DNA of 31,538 bases, taken from positions 1 to 31,538 of the forward strand of contig CAYZZE010000011.1 of NCBI GenBank assembly GCA_964482845.1. Direction: 5' to 3'. Under the pieces are notes generated by a model. It made no database searches. It was not told where the DNA came from and was given only the letters and a program-made list of their open reading frames with translations. Within the stretch, counting starts at the first letter, position 1, and every line of letters begins with the position of its first letter. Shown here piece after piece: positions 16,271 to 25,495 of the stretch. The position numbers were made by a program, and so were the translations under genes. Source of the DNA: VGPI01 sp964482845. GTDB lineage: Bacteria; Cloacimonadota; Cloacimonadia; Cloacimonadales; Cloacimonadaceae.

Positions 16271-18046
16271 ATGAGCAACTTGACTAAATTCGGCAGATAC
16301 CTGGTGGACAAGGGATATATGGATCAAACCCTGGTCGAACAGGCGACCTTGAAACTATACGAATATGGCGATACCTCGCCTGGCGCTCTGGCACGGCTTT
16401 TGGTCAATGAATACAATTTCCAGCATGATGCGGCGTATGAACCGCTGGCAAAACTCTATGCCTTCCCCTCCTATGAGATCGATCCGGAAGCTCTCGACAG
16501 CAAACAAGTGGCACAATGCCGTGAACTGCTCGGCAAATTCCCGGAGGACTTCAAAAAGAAACTATTTTATCACAAGATTTTTCCCTTGCGTATGCTCAGC
16601 GGAGAACGGGACTTGATGCAACTACTGACGGCTGATCCTACGGATAAACTGATTCAGGAGATCCCCGTGCAGACGCCATTTAAGCGCTATGAGATATACT
16701 GGTGCAAGGTCAGAAGCATAGAAGACCTGATCCACAAGATCTCACCGCAAAAAAATGAATTCTTACAACTGCTCGAGGAAGCGGGGCAGATCGTGGTCGA
16801 TGTGGAGAGTCCGGAGGAAGTCCTTAACGAACAGGCGCTGGATGAAGAGATCAATAAGAGTTTGCTGGTCAATCTCTTTGAAGGAGCAATGATCGAGGCG
16901 GTAAGGCGTGATGCCAGTGATGTCCACATTATCCCCAACGGCAAGATGGCGATCGACGTGTATATCCGGGTGGATGGCAAGTTGCAACTTTGGCACCGTC
17001 AGGAGAACACGCCGCCGGAGGCGCTGGCAGCGGTCGTCAAAGACCGCAGTATCGGGGTTGACCGTTTTGAGCGCGATACGGCACAGGACGGATTTGCCCA
17101 GCGCTTGATCGACGAACACCTGATCCGGTTCCGCATCTCGATCTTTCCCATTGTCTCAGCAGAATATGAACGCCGCTTTGAGAGTATCGTCATCCGGGTC
17201 ATCGATGACCGCAAAGTGATCGCCGACTTTCGCAAACTCGGTTTTCAGGAGCAGGCAGAACAGGAATTTCTCAAGTCCATCAATACTTCCAAGGGGATCG
17301 TGATCGTTACCGGACCCACCGGAAGCGGAAAAAGCACCACTTTGATGGCGGCACTGCATCATATCATCAGTCCGGATATCAATGTCCTTACTTGCGAAGA
17401 CCCAGTGGAATACGTGATCAATGGTGCCCGCCAACTGAAAATCGGGCACAAACTAAGTTTTGAGCAAGCCATCCGCGGCATCCTGCGGCACGATCCCGAC
17501 GTCGTAATGGTCGGAGAGATCCGCGACAAAATAACTGCCGAGACCGCGGTAAAGCTCGCCAATACCGGTCACCTGACCCTATCCACTTTGCATACCAATG
17601 ATGCGCCGAGTGCGATCAGCCGTCTGTATAAAATGGGGATCGAACCCTTCCTCCTGGCATATTCGATCAATATCATCATCGCCCAGCGCTTGGTGCGCAA
17701 ACTTTGTGTCCATTGCCGTCGTCCTATCAGTAAGGAAAACCGGCAGGCGGCGATCCTTTTGGGACTGAGCGAAGAGGAAGTCCTGGGCGGCACGATCTAT
17801 GAACCCGTCGGCTGTCCCAAATGTCATCAGGGATACCGGGGTCGGGTAAATATTGCCGAAGCGCTCTACTTCTATCCGGAGATCAGAGCCGAGATCATGA
17901 AATGCAGGACCGAGATCGATGAAGAAAAGATCCGGGAAATTGCCGAAAAACACGGGATGCTCTCGATGCGCCGTTCCGGGATCGAACGGATCCGGGAAGG
18001 GCTGACCAGTATCCCGGAAGTTTTGTATGCCACTACGGAGGAATAG
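16271..18046 (+). CDS. pilB: PilB/GspE extension ATPase
   Basis: 591 residues. An N-terminal MshEN/GspE-N-like region (1-190) precedes the hexameric motor: Walker A GPTGSGKST (348-356), Asp box CEDPVEY, Walker B DPDVVMVGEIRD, His box TGHLTLSTLHTNDA, and a zinc-binding CVHC ... CPKC pair that marks PilB/GspE rather than PilT. All catalytic motifs are intact. It powers pilin polymerisation from the cytoplasmic face. The ATG follows the PilC stop by 12 nt with only a weak ribosome-binding site, so coupling from pilC is likely. Confidence 0.95.
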   Translation: MSNLTKFGRYLVDKGYMDQTLVEQATLKLYEYGDTSPGALARLLVNEYNFQHDAAYEPLAKLYAFPSYEIDPEALDSKQVAQCRELLGKFPEDFKKKLFYHKIFPLRMLSGERDLMQLLTADPTDKLIQEIPVQTPFKRYEIYWCKVRSIEDLIHKISPQKNEFLQLLEEAGQIVVDVESPEEVLNEQALDEEINKSLLVNLFEGAMIEAVRRDASDVHIIPNGKMAIDVYIRVDGKLQLWHRQENTPPEALAAVVKDRSIGVDRFERDTAQDGFAQRLIDEHLIRFRISIFPIVSAEYERRFESIVIRVIDDRKVIADFRKLGFQEQAEQEFLKSINTSKGIVIVTGPTGSGKSTTLMAALHHIISPDINVLTCEDPVEYVINGARQLKIGHKLSFEQAIRGILRHDPDVVMVGEIRDKITAETAVKLANTGHLTLSTLHTNDAPSAISRLYKMGIEPFLLAYSINIIIAQRLVRKLCVHCRRPISKENRQAAILLGLSEEEVLGGTIYEPVGCPKCHQGYRGRVNIAEALYFYPEIRAEIMKCRTEIDEEKIREIAEKHGMLSMRRSGIERIREGLTSIPEVLYATTEE

Positions 18047-18475
18047 ATGAACATGCTGGAAATGGTATTGGCGTTATTTGCCGTCCTCTTTTTTACGACG
18101 GTGGCATTGATGTATAACCGAGCGGCGTGGGACTCCCTGCAGTATGTAGATAACAGCAACAAGGTCATTCAGGCGACGCATCTCGGTCACCGCTATCTGG
18201 ATGAAGTGGATGCCAAACTTTTCTCCAAGCAACTCAGGTTCAATCACATCACGACAAACTTCAATTTTACACAGACGGTCAATCTGGTACACCCCAGTCA
18301 CGTCTATACGGTGTACGTAACTGCTTTTCAATGCGATTCGCTCGGTGTGGCAGTGTCCTCTCCGGTTGCTAATCCCCTATATTCCAGAGTGAATGTTAGG
18401 CTTACTTCACGACATGGATCTATGGTACCGGTTCAGGTCTTCCGCGTCTATACAAAAACGAATTATAATATATGA
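18047..18475 (+). CDS. Minor pilin-like protein 1, apparently leaderless
   Basis: 142 residues. GGAGG lies five nucleotides before the ATG, which directly abuts the pilB stop. MNMLEMVLALFAVLFFTTVAL gives one N-terminal helix with Glu at position 5. M1-N2-M3-L4-E5 lines up with the mature F1-T2-L3-I4-E5 of type IV pilins, so this looks like a pilin whose gene begins at the mature N-terminus. The rest is a small soluble domain I do not recognise. Its stop overlaps the next start by 4 nt, pointing to co-assembly with the next two pilin-like proteins, perhaps as a priming complex. Confidence 0.72.
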   Translation: MNMLEMVLALFAVLFFTTVALMYNRAAWDSLQYVDNSNKVIQATHLGHRYLDEVDAKLFSKQLRFNHITTNFNFTQTVNLVHPSHVYTVYVTAFQCDSLGVAVSSPVANPLYSRVNVRLTSRHGSMVPVQVFRVYTKTNYNI

Positions 18476-19044
18476 GTGCGATCATTGATGTCATGGGCTC
18501 TTTTCTGATCGGCAGCATCCTGCTGTTGATGATGATCACGTTTCAGTATCAGATGCAGGAAACGGCGGCAAGGACGATGTTTTCCGCCAATATGATGTCG
18601 CATATCGATGACGCTGCCACCTATATAAATCACGTCATAGCACTTGCCGGAATCGGCGTGAATCCGATAAATGCGGTAACGGTAGCCCAGCCCAACCGGA
18701 TGGCATTTCGAACTTACTGGGATTACAATGCCAAAGCGGTATCGTCTGTATTGAACACTATTGAGATCAGATTGTCCCCGATTGTCACTCCGGTGGGAAC
18801 AGCGCTCAGTATCTATCAAAATGGTCAATTGATCGAAGAAATGGGACAGATCATGTGGGTGGAGCACCTGCACTTTACCTATTTCAACCGATTGGATCAG
18901 GTAACTATTACGCCCAGTGCTGTCCGTGCAACCGAAATCCGGCTTACTTTCAAGCGTGATCCGCCACGCATGGGAACAGCTCCGGTAAGGGCACACCTGC
19001 AAATAAAGTGTTACCTTATGAATACTTACATGCGCGGAGCATAA
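18472..19044 (+). CDS. Minor pilin-like protein 2 (PilW/GspJ-like position)
   Basis: 190 residues; ATG overlaps the preceding stop (ATGA). One hydrophobic N-terminal segment (about 8-25) is followed by a helix and a beta-rich soluble domain, the pattern of PilW or GspJ pseudopilins. No leader peptide or prepilin motif is evident, as with its neighbours. Assignment rests on layout and gene order rather than on motifs. It ends 12 nt before the lectin-domain pilin, with which it probably forms the fibre tip. Confidence 0.65.
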   Translation: MSAIIDVMGSFLIGSILLLMMITFQYQMQETAARTMFSANMMSHIDDAATYINHVIALAGIGVNPINAVTVAQPNRMAFRTYWDYNAKAVSSVLNTIEIRLSPIVTPVGTALSIYQNGQLIEEMGQIMWVEHLHFTYFNRLDQVTITPSAVRATEIRLTFKRDPPRMGTAPVRAHLQIKCYLMNTYMRGA

Positions 19045-19056
19045 AAGGAGAAGATC

Positions 19057-20238
19057 ATGGGAAGAGCACTTATGGTCGTCGTCATCCTGATGAGTACTAT
19101 TTTTGCCGGGATAGTGATATCAATGCAAAGGCATCTTTTAAAAGTTCCGGAAACGATCACCTCTAACCTCATCCGCCGGGAAGCGGAAAACATCAGTGAT
19201 TACGCTTTGCGGAAAGCGGTTGCCCGTGCTTCGTTTTTGGGCGCCAGCGTCAATCCCGGTTGGGTGACCAATGTGACTGAGCATTATACCAATTTCAGGG
19301 TCGGCAATACCTTTGTCGACAGCATCAGATTCCGTTTCCATTCGGGAAACCAGAATTTTCGCGCCTTTACCCACGTCCGGACAGTGAAACAAGGGATCAC
19401 TTATCCCTACCGGGCGGAGATCGCCTTCAACTTTCCGATGGCTGAGATCGTGGGAACGCCCAATTGCTTCTATTATGAATTCAATCAACCTCAGTTTCAT
19501 GGCGCTAATGAATTCATCAGGGATTCCTCGCCCAATCAAAATACGGGTGAACCGATGAATCATATGGGCACCAGACCCCACGGCGGAGCAGACAGTTGGA
19601 AGTATGCCTACTTTGATGGCGTGGATGATTATATCCGGCGGGATGACCATCCCTCGCTACGGCTGGGTGGTGAACTGACGGTGGTGATCTTTGCCAAAAT
19701 CGACGAAGACAGAATCACCTCTACCTTGGTCTGGATCCCGTCCAATCCTTTTGATACCAATGTCCCGACTGCCCACGGACCGGGGCATAACCTGCGCTAC
19801 AAGCCGACTGCGGGCATCTGGTACACCAGCAATCCCAGGCGGATCAATTTTGGCGTGACCCAGAATAACAACGAATTGACTGTGGCTACCTATCCCTTCG
19901 TAGCGGATGGCAAGTGGCCTCATAACAAGGATCCCTGGCACTTCTTTGCCCTGACCTTCAACCGAAATACAAGAACGCTGAAAGGGTATCACAATGGGGT
20001 TTTAGTGACTCAGGTAACGGCATCGTCGGGGGCGCCGGTTCAAGAAAACACCTTTGGTTTCCAGATTGGCAGGCGTGATATCCGCGTCCTCGGTCCCGGT
20101 GGCAATAGCGAATTTATGTACATGAAAGGCGGCCTGGATCAGGGTGGCTTGTGGAACCGTGAACTATCAGCGGCAGAGATCTTCAGTTTTTACAATAGCG
20201 TGATCAATCCCGCGGATATACTTTATATCAGGGATTAA
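19057..20238 (+). CDS. Pilin-like protein carrying a LamG/concanavalin-type lectin domain (probable tip adhesin)
   Basis: 393 residues; AAGGAG eight nucleotides before the ATG. Residues 5-23 are a hydrophobic helix, then a PilX-like helical and beta region to about 150. The C-terminal part (about 180-385) has the signature of Laminin_G_3/concanavalin-like domains: AYFDGVDDYI, LTVVIFAKID, WHFFALTFNRNTRTLKGYHNG, FQIGRR and GGLWNRELSAAEI. Such domains usually bind glycans or proteins with a calcium ion. Joining this to a pilin-like anchor in a minor-pilin cluster suggests an adhesin presented at the pilus tip. That role is inferred; the lectin-fold call is firm. Confidence 0.85.
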   Translation: MGRALMVVVILMSTIFAGIVISMQRHLLKVPETITSNLIRREAENISDYALRKAVARASFLGASVNPGWVTNVTEHYTNFRVGNTFVDSIRFRFHSGNQNFRAFTHVRTVKQGITYPYRAEIAFNFPMAEIVGTPNCFYYEFNQPQFHGANEFIRDSSPNQNTGEPMNHMGTRPHGGADSWKYAYFDGVDDYIRRDDHPSLRLGGELTVVIFAKIDEDRITSTLVWIPSNPFDTNVPTAHGPGHNLRYKPTAGIWYTSNPRRINFGVTQNNNELTVATYPFVADGKWPHNKDPWHFFALTFNRNTRTLKGYHNGVLVTQVTASSGAPVQENTFGFQIGRRDIRVLGPGGNSEFMYMKGGLDQGGLWNRELSAAEIFSFYNSVINPADILYIRD

Positions 20239-20249
20239 AGGATGCGATC

Positions 20250-21137
20250 GTGGAACAAGATAGATTGAAGATGCTACGTTGGTGGGCGATGATCCGGTGG
20301 TTTATGGTGGTGGTCACTTTTTCCATCGGGATGCTGCACATCAGTTTTTCTCACAGCGCTCCAACTATCTTGTTCTTTAGTGTTTTTGGCGGTATCGTGG
20401 CATTGAACGTCTATTTCCACTTTCAAACCACTCTGAGGCACAGTTGGCTGGTCATTTTTCAAGTTATTCTGGATATCGTCTTTGCTTCGATCGTGGTTCA
20501 TCTCACCGGTGGATTGAGCAGTTCTTTTGTCTGGATCTATCTGATCGGGATCATCACGGCCGCGCTTACCATTCCCCAAAGCGGCGGCTTGATTGCCGGT
20601 CTGATCGGGAGTTTGTCTCTGGTCGTCCTGATTATATTGTACCAACACAAGGTCTTAGTTGCACCGGAAAAAGGAGTGATGGACATTGCCGATACCACAG
20701 TGTATATTCTGTCTTATACCGGATTGTTTTGCGGCGTGGCGATGATCGCCAGTTATCTCAGTGATCATCTGGGGCTGCAAGCCCGGGTCAAAGAACAGTA
20801 TCAGCAATTGAAACAGGAAAGCGAAGAGGTATCGCGGGAGAGGGATCTGCTCCTTAGGCGCATCGGCGAATATCATGAATTGCGCCCTGTTCTGAAGCAG
20901 ATCGCTCATCTGGATCATGATATCAATACTCCGCTATGCATCATCTCCCTATCGATCGGCAGGGTCAAACGTCTGGGCTTTGAACTGAATAGTGGCGGCT
21001 TACAAAAAAGTAGTGACGAGATCACCGAAGCCATGAACAAAATCAACCTGCTCTTGCAGCACTTGATCCCTCTCAAGAGACATCCGCTGATCCAAGAGGA
21101 AGGAGCCGATAATGGCGAACAAAATATTGATAGTTGA
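20250..21137 (+). CDS. Six-TM sensor with histidine phosphoacceptor region but no ATPase domain
   Basis: 295 residues from a GTG with AAAGGA seven nucleotides upstream. Up to six membrane segments fill residues 12-170, resembling PilS-type sensors. A coiled coil (about 178-208) leads to a dimerisation/phosphoacceptor helix with LDHDINTPL, phosphoacceptor His223. The protein then ends after about 70 more residues: no N, G1, F or G2 box exists, so it cannot bind ATP as a kinase does. It may act as a phosphotransfer or sensor partner phosphorylated by another kinase. It overlaps the response regulator gene by 26 nt. Confidence 0.8.
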   Translation: MEQDRLKMLRWWAMIRWFMVVVTFSIGMLHISFSHSAPTILFFSVFGGIVALNVYFHFQTTLRHSWLVIFQVILDIVFASIVVHLTGGLSSSFVWIYLIGIITAALTIPQSGGLIAGLIGSLSLVVLIILYQHKVLVAPEKGVMDIADTTVYILSYTGLFCGVAMIASYLSDHLGLQARVKEQYQQLKQESEEVSRERDLLLRRIGEYHELRPVLKQIAHLDHDINTPLCIISLSIGRVKRLGFELNSGGLQKSSDEITEAMNKINLLLQHLIPLKRHPLIQEEGADNGEQNIDS

Positions 21138-21966
21138 CGACGAACAAAGCATTCGGGAGATTATCCGCGAATTTCTGACCGAAATGGGCTGTGAGGTCAA
21201 GGTCGCCGTGGACGGCGTGGATGCTCTGGACAAAGTGAGATATGAGTCTTTTGACCTGTATATCATTGATATCTACATGCCCAGAATGGATGGGCTGGAA
21301 CTGCTGGTCAAGATCAAGGAATTGCAGCCGCTGGCGGTGGTGATCATTACCACGGGGTTTTCCAGCATAGATATCGCCGTCAAAGCAATCCGCAATGGCG
21401 CGTACCATTATCTCACCAAACCGATCCAGGCGGAAGAACTGACCAGGGTAGTGGAATCAGGACTCAAACACAGCGAAGAACTCAGTGATGTTAACACCAT
21501 CTCACCTAATTCCGATCCTTTGACCGAACAGACGGATCTGCTGCTGCTAAGGGGTTTTACGCCGGAACAGCAAATGGATTTTCGTGCGGTTGGGACTCTA
21601 AATAAGTATAATGCAGGCGATATAATCCCTCAAGACAATGTCGCCGGCCCCATGCTCTGGATCGAATCCGGCAAGATAGCCGTCAAATATAAGAATGCCA
21701 TGGTCGAGACGATCAAAGCCGGAGACATCTGGGGGGAGGAGTCATTTATCACTTCAAATGCCGTTTTTACCCAATTGGTAACAATGGAGGATGCGCAGGT
21801 AAGGCACTTTAACCGTGGAAAACTGATCGAATATTTTACTTATAACGATGAAACCCTTACCAAGCGTTACATGATCAACCTGGTGCAATGCATCTATGTC
21901 AAATGGCGTCGAGCGGTTTACCGGATTGGCATCTTCAGCGGCTTTACTCCCGATGTATATCAATAA
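21112..21966 (+). CDS. Response regulator: CheY receiver plus cyclic-nucleotide-binding-like domain
   Basis: 284 residues; AAGGAG six nucleotides before the ATG. The receiver is complete: acidic pocket D9-D10, phosphoacceptor D53 in IIDIYMPRMDG, switch T80/T81 and K103 in LTKP. From about 145 to 255 a CRP-type beta-barrel follows, with phosphate-cassette-like GDIWGEESFI, but the arginine that contacts cyclic nucleotides is not evident, so ligand binding is doubtful. There is no helix-turn-helix, so it probably acts by protein contact, for example on the PilB or PilT motor, rather than on transcription. Confidence 0.88.
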   Translation: MANKILIVDDEQSIREIIREFLTEMGCEVKVAVDGVDALDKVRYESFDLYIIDIYMPRMDGLELLVKIKELQPLAVVIITTGFSSIDIAVKAIRNGAYHYLTKPIQAEELTRVVESGLKHSEELSDVNTISPNSDPLTEQTDLLLLRGFTPEQQMDFRAVGTLNKYNAGDIIPQDNVAGPMLWIESGKIAVKYKNAMVETIKAGDIWGEESFITSNAVFTQLVTMEDAQVRHFNRGKLIEYFTYNDETLTKRYMINLVQCIYVKWRRAVYRIGIFSGFTPDVYQ

Positions 21967-22085
21967 GGACCACAATACGTGGAACCGCGAATGAGCAGGT
22001 AACTATGATCACGAATACCAAAGATATGGATTCCAGTCCCGGACAGAGCGCCGGTCACTGGGTATGATAATAATAAGGATTGACT

Positions 22086-23294
22086 ATGCCATTGGCGAGC
22101 GCTACTTATCTTGAAATGAATCTTACCGAGTCATTGATCGGCATGGATTTGTGTCTTATGATCGACCAATGGCTTGATAAGCATCCTGATTCCGTTATGG
22201 AAGGCCATAACCTGCTCCGTAAGTGGCTGATCAAAATGATCAATCTCAATGCCTCGGATCTCGATCTGGGCGGCCCCGGCAACAGACAAATGATCTGGAC
22301 GCGGATATATGGCGTCAAAAAACCATTCTTGGATTTTGGTTACTTTGCTGCCTGGGAGACCAATCTTATCATACTAAGTTGGCTTACTCCGCTCCAGAAG
22401 AAGAAACTCTTCCAGGATCTGAGCATTGATTTCTCGGTTAGCGTCAGAGAGGATGACACCGTCACCCGATACCGGGGAACAGTGTATTTTGAACACAACT
22501 TCCTCTCCGCCAATTTCCGCCGGATCAATTCAACGGTCTTTAGTATGAACAATCTGGGGATTCCCAAACAGATTGCGGAACGCATGAACCTGCAATACGA
22601 AAAGACAGGACTGGTTCTGGTCACGGGGATCACCGGTTCAGGCAAGAGCACGACACTGGATGCCATCATCGATATGAACAATCGTGAAAACTCTGCGCAT
22701 ATCGTGATCATTGGACATCCGGTCGAATTTGTCCATGAATCCAAGATGTCACTGATCAAGCACCGGGAAGTGGGCTTGGACGTCCATTCCTTCAAGCATG
22801 GCGCCGTTGAGTCCTTGCGTCAGGATCCGGACATCATTGTGGTGGGTGAGATGCGTGACGCCGATACCATTGCCACTGTTCTCGAGATTACCGACAGCGG
22901 CCACAAGGTCTTTACCACTTTGCACACCTGTAGTGCGATTGACAGCATCCATAGGATCATCGCAGAATTTCCATCCGAAGAACAGGATCGGATCCGCAAC
23001 CGCCTGGCTGATGTGCTCAAAGTAACGATCTCACAAAAACTCGTGCCTTCGGTGGACAATAAATTGGTCTTGGCAAAAGAAATTTTGAGCGTCGATAATT
23101 CGGTGCAAGCAGCGATAAGAAACAAGAATATCGGCGAGATCTACCAAATGATGGTCGAGGGCAAGAAATATGGCATGATCACTCTGGAACAGGATTTGGT
23201 TGATCTGCATAAACGTGGCTTTATCACCAATAAAACTGCAATAAACTTTGCTAACAACAAGAAACGGATCATGCAGTTATTATCATTGCCCTAG
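22086..23294 (+). CDS. pilT: PilT-like retraction ATPase with an altered Asp box
   Basis: 402 residues from ATG 22086 with AAGGA upstream; an in-frame TTG two codons earlier is less likely. Motor motifs: Walker A GITGSGKST (181-189), Walker B DPDIIVVGEMRD, His box SGHKVFTTLHT, and a C-terminal AIRNKNIGEIYQMM segment recalling the PilT AIRNLIRE motif. No zinc-binding cysteines, as expected for PilT. The Asp box reads IGHPVEFVHESK where PilT has IEDPIEFVHxxK: Glu-Asp is replaced by Gly210-His211, while Glu214 remains. The N-terminal region is longer and more divergent than in PilT. It may be a slow, regulatory or PilU-like motor. Confidence 0.88.
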   Translation: MPLASATYLEMNLTESLIGMDLCLMIDQWLDKHPDSVMEGHNLLRKWLIKMINLNASDLDLGGPGNRQMIWTRIYGVKKPFLDFGYFAAWETNLIILSWLTPLQKKKLFQDLSIDFSVSVREDDTVTRYRGTVYFEHNFLSANFRRINSTVFSMNNLGIPKQIAERMNLQYEKTGLVLVTGITGSGKSTTLDAIIDMNNRENSAHIVIIGHPVEFVHESKMSLIKHREVGLDVHSFKHGAVESLRQDPDIIVVGEMRDADTIATVLEITDSGHKVFTTLHTCSAIDSIHRIIAEFPSEEQDRIRNRLADVLKVTISQKLVPSVDNKLVLAKEILSVDNSVQAAIRNKNIGEIYQMMVEGKKYGMITLEQDLVDLHKRGFITNKTAINFANNKKRIMQLLSLP

Positions 23295-23298
23295 GTAA

Positions 23299-23318
23299 CG
23301 GAGGATTCCGATTCTCCG
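23299..23318 (+). other. Intercistronic hairpin between the PilT-like and PilM/N genes
   Basis: CGGAGGAT (23299-23306) and ATTCTCCG (23311-23318) form an 8-bp stem with one G-U pair and a 4-nt loop, 5 nt after the stop. No T-run follows, so RNA processing or stability is more likely than termination. Confidence 0.4.
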
Positions 23319-23340
23319 GTAAGGATATGAGGTTAGAAGA

Positions 23341-25488
23341 ATGAAACATCCCAAACAGGCATTTGGTATTCATGAAGACGGGATTGCTGTCAAATTCGCT
23401 CATTTGGTCAATGTCGGCAATGTGATCTATCTCCAGGCGCTGGAGAGGGTGGAATTGGATGCGCCGCTATATCGCAGACCGGACGAGAAGGTGGATTTTG
23501 AAACTGAAAGCAATCCTTGGGATAGCGAAGCGCAGACCGATGAAGAGGTCAAATTGGACGAGTTCAATCCGGAATTTGGGACCGGCTATCAGATCCAACC
23601 GTGTGACCAACTACTCAGCAGTTATGATCTCAAACAAGGCGTAATCGCTCTCAATGTCAATAGTGATAACCTGATAATCAAGCAGGATGGGACATTGCCA
23701 AACAAAAAGGCGGTCAGGCAGTTCATCAAGGGTAGCATATCCGCCGAAGATTACAAAAAGGGCAATTGGGAGCTCTCTACGGTCAAGGTCAATGGAAGAC
23801 CTCAATTATGGGTTCATCACGGCACCAATCAACTATTGGAGATACTGATTGAATACCACAAAAAAATGAAGGTCTCGATGTTTTTCCAACTGGCAGACGC
23901 CAATGACATCGCCCTGACGGATTTTTTTCGACTCAACCTGGACAAGGATTCGGAGCGCATTGTCCTAGTCCATATCGGCTTGGAATACCGCCGGATCTTT
24001 GTATTTGAGAATGGTAATTGGGTGGATACACATGCCTTGCAGATCAGTCAGCCAAATCCCAATCCCGAGATAATCTATTCCAAATTGTCTTTGGTTTTGG
24101 ATGAAGCACAATTGGGTAGCATCCGAAAGATAGTGTTTTGCGGTGATCTGGCGTCCCAGGAAGTGGTTGATTTCGCTCAATCGCAGTATGAGGAGGTCGC
24201 GGTTGAATTGTTCCGGTTTTCCCAAGTGGTGATCTCCGAGGACAAGTCAACCATTTGGGATCTCCATTTCCTTGCTCAATATGTATTGCCCATCGCTCTG
24301 GCTTATAAAGCCTTGTATATCGAAAATAAGAATTTTACTCCAAGCAACTTCCTGCCTTTTAGCATTTTGGAAGGTCAAAAGGTATTCAAGATCGCCTGGC
24401 ACGGATTTATCGTTTTGGGTTTCCTGTTTGTTTTGACCTCTTTGGGAACGTATCGCATACTGATCGCCAATCTGGAATTGATCCAGAGTAACCGCACCCT
24501 AAAGCAAAAGGGCGAGGAACTTTTGCTCAAGAAGGAAGAAGCTAAGGAGATCGACCGGATAAACGAAGAGATCGCTTCCCAACAGCAGGGTCTGGTGGTT
24601 ATCCGCAGTTTGCTGGAAGGCAAGAATCCATGGTCGGAATTACTTTCGCGGTTAATAACCGAGCTGAATGCCCACCCAATGACCTGGCTTACTAATTTGC
24701 GCAAGGAAGGCAACGGCATTTTTGTCAGCGGCGTTACCAGCCGTCAGGCCAATGTGGTCTCTTTGGCAAACGTTCTGCCGATGAGCAGGATAAACAAAGT
24801 AGTCCACACCCTGATCCGCGACCGTAATTTCTGGTCTTTTGAAATCGTGTCACAATTGCCAGAGGTCGATTGGATAGGGCTGATGGAAAGCGAAATTGCC
24901 GATCTGGTCAAACCCAAGACCCCGGATGAACAACCCGCGCCCCAGTCGGAGCCGCCAAAAACTGTAGCACCTGCCAAACCAGCGGTCAGTCTGGCGCCAG
25001 CGCCCAAACCAAAGCAAACGGAACCCGTCAAGATGGCAAGACCCATAAACTTTGGTATTCGTCCCATTGACGAGATATATCTTTTAAGAGCCAGTGACGA
25101 GATGGTCGAAAGCCGTAATCGTCCCGATGTCCGTGCTTATTGGCAATTTATCGATGCGGTTCGCAAAGGAAATATGTGGGCATATCAGGATTATGGCGCC
25201 GCATTTCTTCAGGAATATCCGGAGAGTCCATTGCAGCCGATAGTCCGTTGGCGATTGGCGTACCGGTATTACGTGGATCGCGAACTGGATCTTTCCTGGC
25301 AGTATGTGAGTCCGATGTTGCAGCAGAAGAATTCATTCTCACCCCATACGCTTCTTTTGGCAGGCAGGATCGAATTGGCTCGTAAAAACGCCAAGTACAG
25401 CGAATATTATAATGCGTTGCGCAAAGATCACCCCGCTCACCCCCTGATCGAACTGATCAACAAAGACCTGACTGAATTGAACAAGTGA
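23341..25488 (+). CDS. PilM-PilN fusion with a C-terminal TPR-like region
   Basis: 715 residues. The N-terminal 345 are a divergent PilM-type actin-like domain carrying an acidic insertion (about 45-80). Residues 350-376 form one membrane segment, followed by a coiled coil (378-415) and a small alpha/beta domain (425-510), the PilN layout. A proline/alanine/lysine-rich linker (523-566) leads to helical TPR-like repeats (580-715). In most species PilM and PilN are separate, with PilM binding the cytoplasmic tail of PilN; the fusion resembles GspL of type II secretion. The extra TPR part would lie in the periplasm, possibly replacing a PilF/PilW-type or peptidoglycan-linking function. The next gene starts 7 nt later. 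Confidence 0.85.
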   Translation: MKHPKQAFGIHEDGIAVKFAHLVNVGNVIYLQALERVELDAPLYRRPDEKVDFETESNPWDSEAQTDEEVKLDEFNPEFGTGYQIQPCDQLLSSYDLKQGVIALNVNSDNLIIKQDGTLPNKKAVRQFIKGSISAEDYKKGNWELSTVKVNGRPQLWVHHGTNQLLEILIEYHKKMKVSMFFQLADANDIALTDFFRLNLDKDSERIVLVHIGLEYRRIFVFENGNWVDTHALQISQPNPNPEIIYSKLSLVLDEAQLGSIRKIVFCGDLASQEVVDFAQSQYEEVAVELFRFSQVVISEDKSTIWDLHFLAQYVLPIALAYKALYIENKNFTPSNFLPFSILEGQKVFKIAWHGFIVLGFLFVLTSLGTYRILIANLELIQSNRTLKQKGEELLLKKEEAKEIDRINEEIASQQQGLVVIRSLLEGKNPWSELLSRLITELNAHPMTWLTNLRKEGNGIFVSGVTSRQANVVSLANVLPMSRINKVVHTLIRDRNFWSFEIVSQLPEVDWIGLMESEIADLVKPKTPDEQPAPQSEPPKTVAPAKPAVSLAPAPKPKQTEPVKMARPINFGIRPIDEIYLLRASDEMVESRNRPDVRAYWQFIDAVRKGNMWAYQDYGAAFLQEYPESPLQPIVRWRLAYRYYVDRELDLSWQYVSPMLQQKNSFSPHTLLLAGRIELARKNAKYSEYYNALRKDHPAHPLIELINKDLTELNK

Positions 25489-25495
25489 GGTTTAT

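Noticed and set aside
16389..16403. TGGCAC-N5-TTGG, close to a sigma-54 promoter
   Set aside because: It lies inside pilB coding sequence and lacks the essential -12 GC.
22005..22067. 20-codon open frame between the response regulator and the PilT-like gene
   Set aside because: Only a weak ribosome-binding site and no recognisable peptide.
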